Positions 34,954-48,677 of a stretch of DNA of 64,000 nt are shown piece by piece (the first letter of the stretch is position 1; the number at the start of each line of letters is the position of its first letter). Source of the stretch: Rhodamnia argentea (Eukaryota; Streptophyta; Magnoliopsida; Myrtales; Myrtaceae); contig NC_063160.1 in the NCBI RefSeq assembly GCF_020921035.1, forward strand, positions 14,535,095 to 14,599,094. The letters are read 5' to 3'. Position numbers and translations under genes: made by a program. The notes under the pieces are model-generated. The model saw only the letters and a program-made list of their open reading frames with translations, was not told the origin of the DNA and did no database searches.

Positions 34954-37900
34954 TTACAAACGATTAGCCGAGGAATGAGAACATATTGGGGGTTGCTTTC
35001 GTTTAACCTTGATCGATTCAATCCGTTCCAAAGTCTCCACCACCTCTGTCATGGAGGGCCGATGTCTTGGTTCAGTAAATAGGCATTTTAGAATGAGTTG
35101 AGCGGTTTGTAACGCCGCCTTAAAGGAATACTGGCCCTCCATCCGGGGATCTATAAGATTCTTCAGCTTTCCTCTTTGAGATAGAATTGGCTTGGTCCAA
35201 TCCACCAAATTTTGCTGCTCACTAGGACGCTTCATATCAAGTGCCCGCATGCCGGTCAAAAATTCTAGTAGGACCACACCGAAGCCGTACACATCACTCT
35301 TCACGTACAAATGGCCTGTTGAACAACCTTTCATGTCAGCTGATATATGTCTTGAGAGCATAAACAAAAGGAAATCTGAAATGGCAGTTTGGGTGTCTTA
35401 TGGGTAATTAAATTGTTTTGGTTTCACTCTAGACCATTAGATGTCTTTATGCGCCTTTTCTAATCTTGGCTGAAGAAAAGAAACTGAGAAAGCAAAATTT
35501 TGCAGAACTATAAGAAAGAAAAAGTTAATTTCTTGCGGTAAAGGTACATCGAGCATCTGCTGGTGTTCTGTACGCCCATTATGCCTCCTATTTCTAATCT
35601 AGATAGTGCCTACTAAAGATGAAGGGACATCTGTCTTTGAAGCTTTATTAAATTGCATCGCATGTAGAGTGAAGAATATCCAGTTACCTGTTGCTACGTA
35701 CTCTGGAGCAGCATAACCATATGTCCCCATAATTCTGGTAGTCACATGCGACTCGCCCGCAGAAGGTCCTAACTTTGCCAAGCCAAAATCAGCTATTTTC
35801 GCATTATAGTGCTACAAAAGACAGGCAAAAAGTGGTTTATTGAACCAACTTATAAGCATAAGACCTAAAGTAAATACTTTGATTGAACTCCCTAAAATCA
35901 CATCTGCCAATAAATTAACTGGAATGGTATATTTTCTTCCATATGATGATGAAATATTTTTACAAACGCAAGTGGTCTAGCTACGAAAAGATTAATTATG
36001 TGAACTAACCTAAAAGTATAGCATCTACTATTCTTTACTTATTGGTACCAGAGAGAGCAAAAGATAGGATTGTTCATACATGTTCCTCTTCTGCTGGAAA
36101 AAGAAAAGAGCAGTTATGGTATGTTGCTTGCTGCAAAGGTCTCAGTTTATTCTTTTAAGCTTCATTAACAGGCTGACCTAATTAGTTATTTGTTGCAGTG
36201 GCACAGCAGTCAATGCTCTAGCCTCTAAATGCACACTTATGCACAAGATAAGCACTTACCCAATCAAGCAGTATGTTCGAGGCCTTAAAATCTCTGTAAA
36301 TGATTTTCTTCTCTGAAGTATGCAGGAAAGCCAAGCCACGAGCTGCTCCGATAGCTATTTTGAGTCGTCTATCCCAAGAAAGGGGCTCAATAGCAGGATT
36401 CCCTGTGCATCGGGAAAGAAGAATGAATTATAATGACTTCCAAGCAAAGGAGTTCTGACTTAAAAGTTTCACATTCTTCTTTCATTTTTATCCTTCTTGA
36501 ATTCTTACTTCTGAAGAGATGATTTTCCAAACTGCCTTTCTGAATGAATTCATAGACAAGGAGCAGCTCTTTCTCCTCCCAACAGTATCCCAATAATTTC
36601 ACTAGATTGGGATGCGAAAGCCTTCCAAGAAAGTTCACCTCCGACTGCAGTGCACAAAGAAAAAGGAAATAAAAACCAAAAGACGTTCGAGAACATACAT
36701 TTTCAGAAAATGCAATGGTAAAGTCATATGGGTATGATGCCAATGTATGTCAGATTGACTTCTTAGACTCAAATCGCCAATGCAACAAAAACTTGGTGGG
36801 GAGCCATTTCACAGGAATTAAATGCATGTGTGGTTTCTGTGTGATCACATGTTTGCAAGTCAAATGAGGTCAACAGTCTTACAAATTTGAAATGTTCCAT
36901 AGATGTTACAATCATCGGTGCCTTGAAATTGAATCTCCCAAATCCCATCTGACTAAATCTGTGGTAGAGCTATTGACCTTATGGGAGAAATACCCATTGC
37001 TGAGAAGTCACAAGTGAGCAGCGCATTAGGCAAGCATGTTAAGACTTTGACAGCTTTGACTTTGCAGACAAACATAGAAATTGGCATGTCTTGCAGCATT
37101 TTCAGGAACCTTCCGAGGGAATATTTTAAGAGTGATTAATGTACCATCTAGTGTCACATTTGCGCAATTAAAATGTCCCAAAGCTAAGTTCATTTGAATC
37201 TAAACATAAACCGCTCTTAGAAATGTATATTTACCATAAAAACATCTAGATGAAGTTTGATATATCCAAACCCCCCACTGCCTCGTCCCAAATAAACTAA
37301 TTGTTTATATGCAGAGAAAGTCAAGACAGGAGCTCCCCGCACTTGGATTTTCGTTGAGGGGTCCTATCACTGGCTGGGAGTTGAATTACAACTTCGAAGG
37401 GAAGGTTCACATCAAATTCAAGTTAGAACGAGAGAGGCAGAGTTTGTGTAGGCCAACATTGTTCTTGGCTTCAACAGAACTTTGTCACCCTGTTGAAGTT
37501 GTGGATATTAGTTGGCCTTTATCACAAAAGAGGGACAACAATACTCTACCATGCATTCCTTATCAATTACAGGTAGGAAACTAGAGAGTAGCCATTTATT
37601 TCTTATCGAGGGACCCCCAAGTGTGCATATGCATGATAATGGAGATGGGGAGTTGGAGGTAAGAGACAGTCCACTAATCATGATTACAGCTAATTCCAGT
37701 GTTCAGAACTTTCTCGATTTCGTCTCTTTTCCCACACCTATTTGCTGCTATATCGCAAGTCAATCTTCAATTGAGCCAATAACAAAATGCTAAATGAGAG
37801 TTTTGAGTTTGAACTTACCTGCCACTCATCGAAACCTTGCACACTCTCTGGGTTCAGTTTCTTGATGGCAACAACCATTCCACTCCCCATCTTCGAAGGT

Positions 37901-38574
37901 GCGAGTGTCTTTTCATCCACCCAGCCCTTGAAGACCTTACCAAAACCACCCTCGCCCAATAAATTATCAGACTTGAAGTTCTTAGTAGCACTTTTCAAGT
38001 CAGAAAAGCTGTAGACCTTCAAGTTGGGCGTCTCCAGAATCTCCCCATTCAGATCTGCCCCGTCCGGGCTCGGGCTCGCGCTCGCCGCCTCTGAGAACTT
38101 GCCACTACCGACGCCGCTGCTTGTTGCAGAGAACCGTTTGTCGTTGCTGTGGTAATTTGATGTCCCCTCTACACACAGCGGCAAATGTTGCATTAAGTGG
38201 TGGACATAGTGGATCTTTGTGGCAAAAGAAAGAAAAATCTCAAACTTCTTGAGCTGCAAATGAACTGAGACAGCAAGCAGAGAACTCTAACAAACTGTAA
38301 AAACCAAGCAACTCAAATCGAAAGTGAAATTTGAGCATAACCAGCTCCATGAGACGTCAAGACAACAAGAAGGGTAATCAAAGGTTGAAACTTTTCCAAG
38401 AGAATTTCAAGAAGACACACCCACCAAAAAGGTGAAGACCCAGAATTAGCAAAGACCCAAATCTGGAGAGAGAGAGAGAGAGAGTAGCGGCTTCTGTGAT
38501 GCACCTGATGCGGAAGTCTCGGCGTTGCCAGAATAAATATACTCTTTAGACGGAACACCCCAGCAAATTCCCAT
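34954..38574 (-). CDS. Receptor-like cytoplasmic kinase, subfamily VII (PIX13/PBL-like), 6 exons
   Basis: Exons: 38574-38505, 38168-37819, 36644-36509, 36402-36260, 35811-35688, 35315-34954; all in phase, 394 aa. The N-terminus MGICWG has Gly2 for myristoylation and Cys4 for possible palmitoylation, so plasma-membrane attachment is likely. The kinase domain is complete: glycine loop GEGGFGKV (95-102), VAIKK (Lys126), helix-C Glu142, IYRDFKASN (Arg222, Asp223, Asn228), DFG (241-243), then [10 protein letters not shown] and [12 protein letters not shown]. It is an RD kinase of the RLCK-VII pattern, marked by YRDF in the catalytic loop and [11 protein letters not shown] ahead of the domain. Family members relay signals from surface receptors, many in immunity; the specific receptor partner cannot be told. 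Ser/Thr-rich residues 24-60 and the basic tail KVKRKQ are variable. Intron 2 is the largest, 1.17 kb. Confidence 0.92.
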
Positions 38575-39122
38575 CCTGAACTCAGCTCAACACTTCCCCA
38601 AAATCACAAATTGCCCGAATAGTAGAAGCATACGACACTACTACTGCTTCTTCTTCTCCTCGCTAACTTGGACGTGGCAGCTCCAAATGCTTTATAGGAG
38701 CCAAGAGAATTCTGGGAAATAGCGAAAAGGGCAAGGGGAATGAGTGATAAAGTAGCTTTTCACATTATTGAGGATAAAGTGGACTTCTCGTTGAAGAACT
38801 CTCTCTCTCTCTCTCTCCTCTCTTCCTGTCTTGGTTGCGGATTTCTCTTTCCTCGCAGGGAGTCGCGACTTACGATGAAACCCCTTGGCCGTGTCCCGGC
38901 GCTGCCTTTGTTCTTTACTACCATAGCCAAATCACCCGTGCGGCAATTTTTACGCGGGACGACGGACCCACCAACCGTTGGAATCAGCAAAATAAATGAA
39001 GTGATGAAACACCAAAGCCTGTTTGTTGATGTTTTCCATCAAAGCTCGAATCTTTTTGCATATTTCTAGCGTTAAAAGAACGGCTGCTTCTGAAAAACTG
39101 AGATGTGTTCTAGTTTTCCCGG
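38575..39122. promoter_or_regulatory. Promoter and leader region of the receptor-like cytoplasmic kinase
   Basis: Directly upstream of the minus-strand kinase start. It includes a short (CT)n tract at 38802-38822. No other gene recognised. Confidence 0.4.
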
Positions 39123-39613
39123 GAAAATTGTCAAAAAAAGTGATAAACCTATTATAATTATTTTAATTGAATTTAAAATTTTTTTTTATCAATTCAATCC
39201 TAAATTTTTTGCATTTGTAGGCCATTTGACATACCACGTTGACGTGGACTTTTTAAAATAATATTTTAATATTTTTTTTGAATTTTTATGATTTTTTTTT
39301 TTAAGTTTTCCCTTCCCCCACACTTAGAGCCGAGATGCCCTCGCCTAGCTAGATTTGGCGAGGGCGTTGCGTCCCTTATCTAGTGTCGGCAAGGGTTTCC
39401 CGACTCTCACCCGTGGCCGGTGACCTTTGCCGACCCCGACCGCCGGGGAAACGTTAAATTAAAAAGAAACGAAAAAGGAAAAAAAACTAATAAAAAATTC
39501 AATAACATGAAAAATATTATTTAAAAAAGTTTCAACTGAATTGGTAAAAAAAATTTAAGACCGAATTAGTATAATCATAATAAATTTAGGACTTCTTTTT
39601 TATAATTATCCAC
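39123..39613. mobile_element. Foldback element with AT-rich arms and a GC-rich centre
   Basis: Left arm 'gataaacctattataattat' and, inverted, right arm 'cctaaatttattatgattat' are similar over about 90 bases with T/A runs. The centre (39330-39450) is GC-rich with gccctcgcc / ggcgagggc and gtggccgg words. The centre at 55070-55230 has the same style. No coding capacity; probably a MITE family. Confidence 0.6.
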
Positions 39614-39842
39614 TTTCACGTCTTTGCCTCGAGACACAGGTGGTTTTCGAGCCGCCATCCAATTCCGAGCCTCGTACGAGGAGAGTTCATTTGATGTAAG
39701 GAATGATCGAAAGCGTAGGTACATGTAATGCCTAAGGGACAACGACGATTTGGAATATTATAGAAGGCAAAGAAGAATTGAGACGGGGACACCAATTTTT
39801 TCATTTTCAATTAGTATTTTTACTTTTAAGTTTTTATCGAGC

Positions 39843-40228
39843 ATTAAATGATACAATTTTAGCTCAACGTATAATGTAGTCCTTGAATTTTGATTCATGT
39901 GCAATGTAGTGTTCATATGCTTTAAATTTATTCAATGTGGTCTCTAAACTTTAGCGCAATATGTATTGTCATCCATAAACTTTAAATATATTCAATATGG
40001 TCCCTGGATATTTGGTATATGTTCAATTTAGTCCTTAAACCGTATGAAAATATTTAATGTTATTTTTGAACTTGTAATAACGAGACGATATTATTGAATA
40101 TATTCATACCGTCCACGTACTAAACCGAACATGTATCAAAAGTCCATGGACCACATTGAATAAATAAAAGTTCATGGACAACATTACATATTAGATCAAA
40201 GTTCATGGATCATTTTTGTCATTATCCC
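39843..40228. mobile_element. AT-rich foldback element with repeated 'caatgtggtcc' units
   Basis: The left arm repeats units of the form 'attcaatgtggtctctaaac'. The right arm is the inverse ('gtccatggaccacattgaat', 'catggacaacattac'). Both arms end in a related aatgatacaatt / aaaaatgatcc stretch. A degraded relative lies at 366-835. Confidence 0.6.
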
Positions 40229-42642
40229 TCGTACTACTAATAAAGTTTTCTTTTTCACCCCTTTTTTTTCGGGTGATCAAGTTATTAGCTTAATGTTATG
40301 GTCGCCATTACAGCACTAATAGTTTTGTAAAACTCTTTATGTTATCGTACGTTTTCATCTATTAATTCGCGAAATCAGAATTTCTCACGCCGTCCTCCAC
40401 TTCCGAAATGCAAACCAAGACGCAACGTAATCTGAAAAGGCCTGATCGTTTTTGGGGGCGCCTTCAAATGAACAGCGTTTCGATGCTGACGTTGTCGTTT
40501 TGTGACCTCGTGTGGCAGGAAGAAGCTGGCTTATACGCGGTCTTCCATCTTTCCGACCAGGTCTTGCTGTTCACGTGGAGCGATTAGTAAGTTCTCTAAG
40601 TTTGACGCGTTCATGGAGGTTGTTTGCCCCGACGACTTCCCAAATCTTTGGTTCACAAGGTGTTTCGTTCGCTTCAAGGATGAGAGAACTCAGCTCGAAT
40701 CGTGACCTGATTGAATTGACGGCTGATGCGGACGCCTCGGCCTTGCGACGATAATTTTCACGCGCCGAGGCACCGATGCACGGGGCGATATCTCGACCCA
40801 TTCCTCTGCACTAGATTAACTCCACCGTTTCTCCCGGGCTACCGAAATTTTCGAATCGCGAGACAAGACGAAGTCTTTGAGAAATTTTCTCCGTCAAGTT
40901 TGGCAGAACCGATACCGTCCAAATGCAATTCCAGCAAAACTCTGATTCGTCTTTGACCAGCTTTCGGCCACAATGATTTGAATGCGAAGTCTTCTATTGG
41001 ACTGAACGGCAAGGATTAAGGGATAATCTTCCTGTTGGGAATGCAACTAACCGCGTCGATTAAGAGAAGAGATAGTCATCCCGTTGGGAGTGCAACTAAT
41101 TATGCTCGCTCCCCGTTCAAACTCTAGGCGCAAAAGCGAAAGCGCGCCGAAATGAATAGCTTATCTTAATCGAAGCTCCAATCAAGAGGCCAAATTTATG
41201 CATCGTTCAACGCGAGCAAGTTGCAGATGACGTTTCATGGTCTGTGGAAGACAGTCCGCCTTTGGACTTTTGCCGAAAGAGGGCTAAGGAGTACGAGAGC
41301 CATTGACCCGCAACGCAACCCACACTCATGACAAAAGTGACCATTTTTACAGAGGAGTGCTCTCTCACTGTGCCAAGAAAGTTGGTTCTTGAGTGGCAAT
41401 GGAGGCCTAATCAGCAACCAAAGTGGCACCACGGCCCATCATTAACCTAACGAAAAAGTTCCTCGGCTCATGGGGACAGAGGAGTGATGTAATAGGCCAT
41501 TGGGAGCCTCATGAGAGCAATCGCAATACACATTTCGAATCAAAGTGCAAACATGGGGATTCATTAGATAATCACTGAAGAAGGAATTTTCTCCCTTCTG
41601 AATTGGGGGAAATCAAAGAGAAAATGGAGATAGAGACAGAGCATTATCTGCTATTATGTGGAGATCCGAAGCCCCACGATTGACTCGGACCGTGCAAAAG
41701 AGTCTGCAATTTTTTCCTGGGCGGTGGTTCTGTCAGCTTCAAGTGGAACAAAAGGGTATTAACAGCTTGGAAAAAGGGTCTGCTGTTTCTCTCTCTTTTG
41801 ACGCGCACAGTCAAAAGGCCACAAACGTATCGTCTGAGGTCAACGGTTCGATCATGCCGGCCACCGGGGCATGAAACAGATGTACGGTTCCTTCATGGAA
41901 AGATCAGAAGGTCAAATGTGTTAAAAAGCCCCTGACCATGGATGAAGCAATGGCCACTGAACAGAAACTTGTGAGAATTCCACCTAATCCCGTATAAAAT
42001 TTGGATCGAATAGGGAACCCCTTCCAACTCATATTGGTCGTAATATTTACCCTCATCTTAAGGTGCGTTATCGTTATCATGCAAGGAGGAAACAGAAAAA
42101 GACCCGAGGATCGTGATCAAAATATACAAGGGAGGATTTTTATCAGGGGCCACAAGTGAACCATTATATGCCCTGCTTAAAAGATCTAACAAGTCAGAAA
42201 GGAAAATGAGCGACGAGAGAAAAGAGAAATGGATTGCATCTGAATTTATTTTCGGAAAAATCTTCGGTAGTCTACAAAGTGGTCTAAGTAAGTAACCAAG
42301 TGGTCTCGCTTTGGCAGAACTCAGCATGTCCGTAAAGCCACAGCACGACGACAAACTACAGCAACCAACTAGATGTTACAAGAACTTCTGACTAAGAAAA
42401 GGTGGTGTAACAGTATCTTCAGAAGTAGAAAAAGAAAAGGTCATCCACAGCATGTTCCTACCTAGGGAGAAAATCTTAGGGGGATCAACTCCATGCATTA
42501 TCTTGGACTCACTGCAGCCTCATCTTAGGACACAAACCATTTTTCACACCTGAGGTTCAGGTCCTCATGTACCCAGGCATAGCACAGAACTCGTTGATTC
42601 CCAGCTCATATAAAAGACAATATGACTTCTGACAAATTTCAC
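40229..42642. other. Intergenic DNA and 3' region of Rab escort protein
   Basis: No gene recognised. 40.4-41.9 kb is of balanced composition, possibly an old element or a decayed gene, but no domain is visible. An imperfect direct repeat 'cctgttgggaatgcaactaa' / 'cccgttgggagtgcaactaa' lies about 60 bases apart near 41030-41100. Confidence 0.4.
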
Positions 42643-45600
42643 TCACGTCTCAACGCTAAGTGCCCCATCATCCTCAGGATCCTCAGCTGGTGTCTCCGGA
42701 AAGAATTCTTCGTGAGGATAAATCGTCTGAAATAGCTGCCGGAAACAAAGGTAGGCCAAAAATTACAGATAGAAACTGAGTATCATCTCTATTGAAAATG
42801 AGCTAAACAGATGATAGGCACATGAATCCATGCCTGAGTATGTGTGCCCACACATACACCCACAGATGTGTTCCGTATTCAGCGTCTAGTTGTTTCAAAG
42901 TTGAATTGAATAAAGATCGCAAATTAACACATAAAATCTTTCATATTAAGCATTCAGACCAATCAGAAATTCAGAGATAGGGCAGTGGGCTTAATGTTGC
43001 AGTAACTTCTTCTTTTGGGCTAAGTATTGCTATGTGAACTTCAGTTCGAAGATAGCATTTACGCTTCTTCTGAAAGATTTGAACCTAGAAATACAAAACT
43101 TCTACTAATTTTGTACAAAGTTTAATGTCAAGCCGGCTCAAAACATGAAGATAGGTAAAGCCGATTGAGTTATCTTTTCTACAATCATCCAGACATTAAT
43201 ATTCTCTCTTGATAGGTATCATATGGATAAAAAGAATTTGACTGTTAAGTATTAATAATCACTCCACACGCTAAAATCAAAAAGAGAACTTAGAAAAGGT
43301 ACTTACTATGGTAAGTTGGATAATCTCCCAAAATAAACATATTGACACCAAAATCTTGGTCCTATTAGACCACTGACACACTAAAAGGAAAAAATTCTAG
43401 AGCAAACCCAACTAAAAGGAGGAAGAAGAAACCCCCAGAATGTCAACTCTTGAGAGAAATGAAAAACTGAGAACAGAACCTAGAATGTGGATCCTGAGGA
43501 GGTTAACTGTATGTGTACCTTAACAGTCGCGTCTAGAGCATCATTGAAACCTAAACTTCCATCGGGCATAGGAGTGGAGCTGACAGATTCAACTTGCCCC
43601 TGAAATAAAGAAGATAGTAATCAGAACATTAGAGAGAGTATCGCCCCAGAAAACATGATCAGTATTGTATTTAGTCGACTCGTATCTTCTTCTTCAAGGT
43701 CTCTACAAGAATACCAATGTTTTAAATGGCCACTTTGGACCAATCATTGGAACTGTGTATCAAACTTTAAGAGGTCACCTATTTACTGTGATTCCCTATC
43801 AGTTTAGATGGGACCCCCTACTTGAATTTTGACAATTATTTTCTTTCTCACAAGCAAGATATGTATATTGAGTTAGGAATTGACTCCATAGGAATCTCCC
43901 TCCGCCATTTTGGGATGCCAAGCACAAGCTTTTATCTGAGATTGGTGCCTCTGGAGTTTGCCAACCACAAACTTCTAAACAGACTGAGAGTCCATTACTC
44001 GAATAATTTCTTCCATGGAAAAAACTCAGTTTTTTTTTTTCCATCCTCTAAAATTTTCAGATTTCATTTGCTCTCAATGCTTTTTTCCTAAGATACGTTC
44101 TTAAAACTTTTCATGCAGATACAACAGTATTTGCCGAAGTTCATAATTTAAAACTTTACAATCCCATACATGGCAATAAAATGTTTTTCCCAAGCCCTGG
44201 GTGCTTGACCTTTTATTGTTTCTCCCCCAAAATACTCATTCGTTAGCAACTACGAGAACACACACTTCGTAACAGGCATAAATCAAAACTAAAACAGTAA
44301 TAAGACATGAGTAGCTCCAAAGATGAAAGGTCAAGAACCAGACCGCTGTCAGTTCTTGGATATACAATGCCCTCCAAAGAAGAAGAGGATCGGCTCTAGC
44401 ATCCTCTGTTTGTACTGTAGAAGGAGGAGTGCCTTCAGAAATCTTGGAATCATCATGATTGATTAGAGCATTTATGGCTCTATGCAGTATTTTCTTCCCC
44501 CAACTGGCCTCATCACACAAAGCTGAAAGGTAGAGCACGAACCTGGTTGGAGAGAAGTATATATAAACTCAGTAAGATATTCTTGAAAAGGAGATATGTC
44601 TCTTTCTTGCAAATTTTAATCTGTTCCACTTTAATAGTAAAACATAAATCTCATTGTCTTCTGGAACAAAATATACGTTGTTAATATATATTATTGTAGC
44701 CATATGAACTTAAAAGTTGTGAAATCTCGTTCCAAGCCAGGAGTCAGGACATTCCTGACCAAGCAATATAAGGAGGACTTAGTTAAAAAGAGCTGCAGGG
44801 GCACTTGTTCAGTAATTAAATTGAGAACTGCAATTTTTAAAGCGCTGTTCTTCTCGTATTAAGTCACTACTTCCAAAATTGAACCTTTCCTGATCAAGCA
44901 TGCTTAACAAGTCCACGAGTAACCCGGGGCACTCGTTAAGAAGACGCATATAGGAATCAACTGCAATTAGAAAACAAAAAAAAAAAAAAAAAAAATCTTT
45001 GTAGAACTCGACAAAAGGAATAAATAGATACCTTCATTTACACCAATTTTTTTATATTCTTTAGATCAAGATAGCAACATCATGGAGGCACACTGTACAT
45101 CCTATTCCATGATAACCACGCAAAACACCCTTCTTTTCCCACTTGAAATATGCATTATTTCTCAGTCCTTTTTTTCTTTTGTTATGCTATTATCATCCAA
45201 TTAAAAACTGAATGTTTCACTTTGGAGCGACTATGCAAAGTAAATTAAAACTTCAAATAAGAATAGACCTATCACCTATCCAATTGTATCACTTGATATC
45301 CAGCAACTAAAACTCATTCCATTAGAGAAAGTAAATGAAATAATAAGTGCAAAACTTGTAAAGCACTAAAAAGGAGTCTTGTCTATATATCAGCAAATTT
45401 TAGGCTATATTCTTAAAGCAGGTAGTGTTTCGAGGAATAAGGACAGACTTACATGCCAGAGGGACAAACGGCTAAATTACCACCAATCTGCAGAACTCGA
45501 ACTGATGTGACTTGCTCCGGGTACAAAGCTAGAGGTCAAGTCAAAACCCAGAAAGCAGTGAATAAACTAAGCTTATCCACCTTAAGGACATACAGAGGAA

Positions 45601-48424
45601 ACTGATGAGCAGTCTTACATCTTGGAGGATACACAATCAAAAAGTTCGATACATCTGGTCTCAGAGAAGACGTCAGAATGCATATTCCCCTAGCCACCTT
45701 TGCTTTAACTTGTACATTTTCCATAAGAGAATTCTGTGGTTGTGAGCCTATCGACGACTGAACTGTAAATGATGGTTCCAATACCAGCTTATGACTGAAA
45801 ATGTCCTGACCAGAACCTAATCTAACACCTCTGTACTGTCCACACTCCTGCAGAACTTCCGAGCAAAAACACAAATGGGACTCTTATAAACAGACAAACA
45901 GATACTGGAAAAGAATGTCATAACTAAGTACCTTATCCATATGCAAGGCAATCACCGGCATTCTCAAAACCTGTACAAATAAGTTCAAGACCAAGAAATG
46001 CAAAAATTAGTAAAACAAAGTTTTCCTTTTTTATCAGCTAACGTTCAGCTTTAGACTCGGTTCTTTGCGTGTAGAGAATGAACATTGTCATCACATTCTA
46101 TAGAAGACCAAGTACAATACACCATACAGTGTTTAGCGCCATTTTGAGCCAGTGTAACTGAGCATGAAAATGAATAATGTTCCAGACTTCAAAATCAATT
46201 TTGCAGGTAGGATGTTAAGGTTTGTAGTAGAACAGCAGCATAGGTGACTTTGCTCATACATGCATTATCTGGTCATTCTGCAGGATGAATGAGCCATTGC
46301 CTGGTTTTTGCAGGTAAAAACAGTCAAATGATTGTCATGACATGTTAACTTTATGTTGCAAATTACATTTGCATTTATATGCCGTACGGTAATTTAGCAA
46401 GTTAGGGAGACAGGCTGCATCTTGAAGGGGATAGCTAGATGTTAACCATGATTGTTGACATTATCCAGGTATCATCCTCAATTGTTAGATACCCTGATCA
46501 TTTTTTATCTTTCCGTCATCTATGTAAAGACATAAATAACGCATATTTATAAACACGCTTCAGACATCACTCCCTCTAACACATATTACTTTCATCTGTG
46601 CTTTTCTTTGATTCCAAATATCTGACAGGAATGTTAAGGCCTGATCTCAGGACCAAGATAAAGCGAAAACAACTAACAACATAAAACGGAGACTAAAGAG
46701 TACGAAGCATGCAAGGTCAACAACATCAATTAACCAGTGACGCCATAAAGCAAAAAGAAGATTCATGGCCCTGTTACTGGACTTACATAGATGCAACCTT
46801 TGACAGCAGCACGTCGGCAAAACGCCTGTGCAAGCTCCCCTAGACCATAGATTGGGTAAATCAAAGCCCCAACAGCATTTGGAAATCTATAGTGAAACCA
46901 GTAAAGCCATCAGAGTAGTGGCAACTAAAATCCCAATCATGATTTTAAGATCTTAACAATGCCACAATCTGTAAACTTAATAATTGACGTCTGACAGAGG
47001 TATGATATGTATATTCACCACTACAAAACAGTGATGTCTCAATCTTCCAGTTGTAGTTTCGAAAGAGCATTTACCATTTTTCACACATAAAAGCAGTCTG
47101 TCCGTCTTTTCATTACTTCCCAACAAAGCAAAAGTCTATACAAGTTCTGGCTGATTAATGGAACTTGCTGTCAGCAGCACGATATACGTTCCTATCATAC
47201 TCTGGCTCTCAGACAGCTCAACTTCACAGCTATACCTTTCCACTTTTCATTAAGCACTCCACCAGTCTGTCTAGTTCAAAGGTCACCAATAAAAGCAGCC
47301 CAAATAGATTATATACCTGCCTATCTCTCAATCCTGGCTTAAGCTTTTGAAGAAAATCTATAATTGTTATCATGCATATGCAAGCCAGAGAAATCACTCA
47401 GCAAGTATTGCCATGCCGCTCAGTACAAACCAGTAATACAGAATGAGACAAGAGACAAGAGACAAAAATGAACCTGCCCACTGATGAGTGATAGAGCGCT
47501 AATCGCTCGATTCCGTCTTTTGTACTGATCACAACTTTACATGCCTCCTTATCTCCCTGATCATAGTCGGCCATAGATATCGCATAAAGAATAACCCTAA
47601 ACACCATGTGACAAGCTTTATCAATTCTAGCTAAACGGAATCATTACAAAAAATTTCCACTGCACGCACTGGACATTATCCAAATAAGCCATCAAATCTC
47701 ATATAGCTGTAAATGAGGAAACTCGAAAGGCATGAGCTCACGATTTAATCTTCTCTGGCAATCGCATTTTCGCCAAAAATTCGAAGAAGGGACTAGCCAA
47801 GTCTTCCTCTGAAATCCTATCACTCTCACCATCTCCACTAAAATGCTGCTGAACAAGCTTGAAGAACCTCATCAACACATTCTTCTCCACCAAGCTCAAG
47901 CTCTTATCTTTAAAGATGGCAGCACGAGAATCGGGCACATTTACCAGATTACCATCCTTATCGTAAAACAGGCTTGCATCGATCGACTTGAACTCCACAT
48001 ACTGATTAGCACCCGATCTCAATATAGCATCGATGGCCTTGTCCGCGCAGAACAACACCCGAGGTCCCGCCAGGTCCAAATTGAACTTCCTCGAGTGTTG
48101 CTCGAGCGTTTCGGGTGCAAAGGAGGAAATCTCCACGTCGGAGTAGAGCGATCGGAGGTTGATGATCGCGGAGGCGAGACCGTCGCCTTCGGATGGGGCG
48201 GCATGGTCCGGAGAGGAAGGATGGGGGTCGAGGAAACTGGAGAGGTCATCTGGAGGGAGAGAAGCAAAGTGAGAGCCATAGAAGGGGTTGGGGTCGAGGT
48301 GGAGGACGGATTTGCCGATGGCGGAGGCAGCGGCCGCGAGTATCGACTCCGGAAGGCCGGTGCCGACGATTATGAGGTCGAAGTTAGACGGCTCGATCGG
48401 AGGATAGGGCGGGAGCTCGGTCAT
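42643..48424 (-). CDS. REP: Rab escort protein (REP / CHM-like), 9 exons
   Basis: Exons: 48424-47742, 47596-47474, 46886-46787, 45970-45932, 45847-45619, 45528-45453, 44542-44344, 43599-43519, 42735-42643; all in phase, 540 aa. The N-terminus has the GDI/REP fold signature: DLIIVGTGLPES (residues 16-27) and SVLHLDPNPFYGSHFASL. Later stretches typical of plant REP are PNAVGALIYPIYGLGELAQAF, RAAVKGCIYVLRMPV, and the tail ATVKLFQTIYPHEEFFPETP. REP presents newly made Rab GTPases to Rab geranylgeranyl transferase and delivers them to membranes, so it supports general vesicle traffic. The intron after 44344 starts with a weak donor (GTCTGG), chosen because it keeps phase and the expected protein. 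The gene shares a 253 bp upstream region with the plus-strand NTPase. Confidence 0.92.
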
Positions 48425-48677
48425 GGCGGTGGCGCGTGAAATTGAATCGCCGAGATAAGAGGGAGAGAGTGGGGGCAATGACGAGTGACGAGACAGACCG
48501 CAGCGAAGAAGCTATGAATCTCCGCTGACCGTTGACAGTCGAGTTCGTGGGCCATCGGGTCGGGTTTAATCCTGGCCCATGGGCCCATGGAGTGGTCATT
48601 GTGGGCTTTTCTTCGTAGAGTTCACACAGAAGACAGAAACTGGAGAGAGAGAGAGAGAGAGAGAGAGAGAACCAGCA
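48425..48677. promoter_or_regulatory. Shared promoter region of divergent REP and NTPase genes
   Basis: Only 253 bases separate the two start codons. The region contains gcccat-type palindromic words (ggcccatgggcccatgg near 48572-48590), a GC-rich stretch on the REP side and a (GA)n tract (48643-48670) in the NTPase leader. No TATA box is evident. Both transcripts must start inside it unless one start lies within the other gene. Confidence 0.6.

Noticed and set aside
40502-41874. Open frames at 40.5-41.9 kb
   Set aside because: Short, overlapping and without family resemblance; recorded only as unassigned intergenic DNA.
47843-48439. 198-codon plus-strand frame at 47.8-48.4 kb
   Set aside because: Antisense to Rab escort protein exon 1; Arg/Gly/Glu-rich shadow with no domain.
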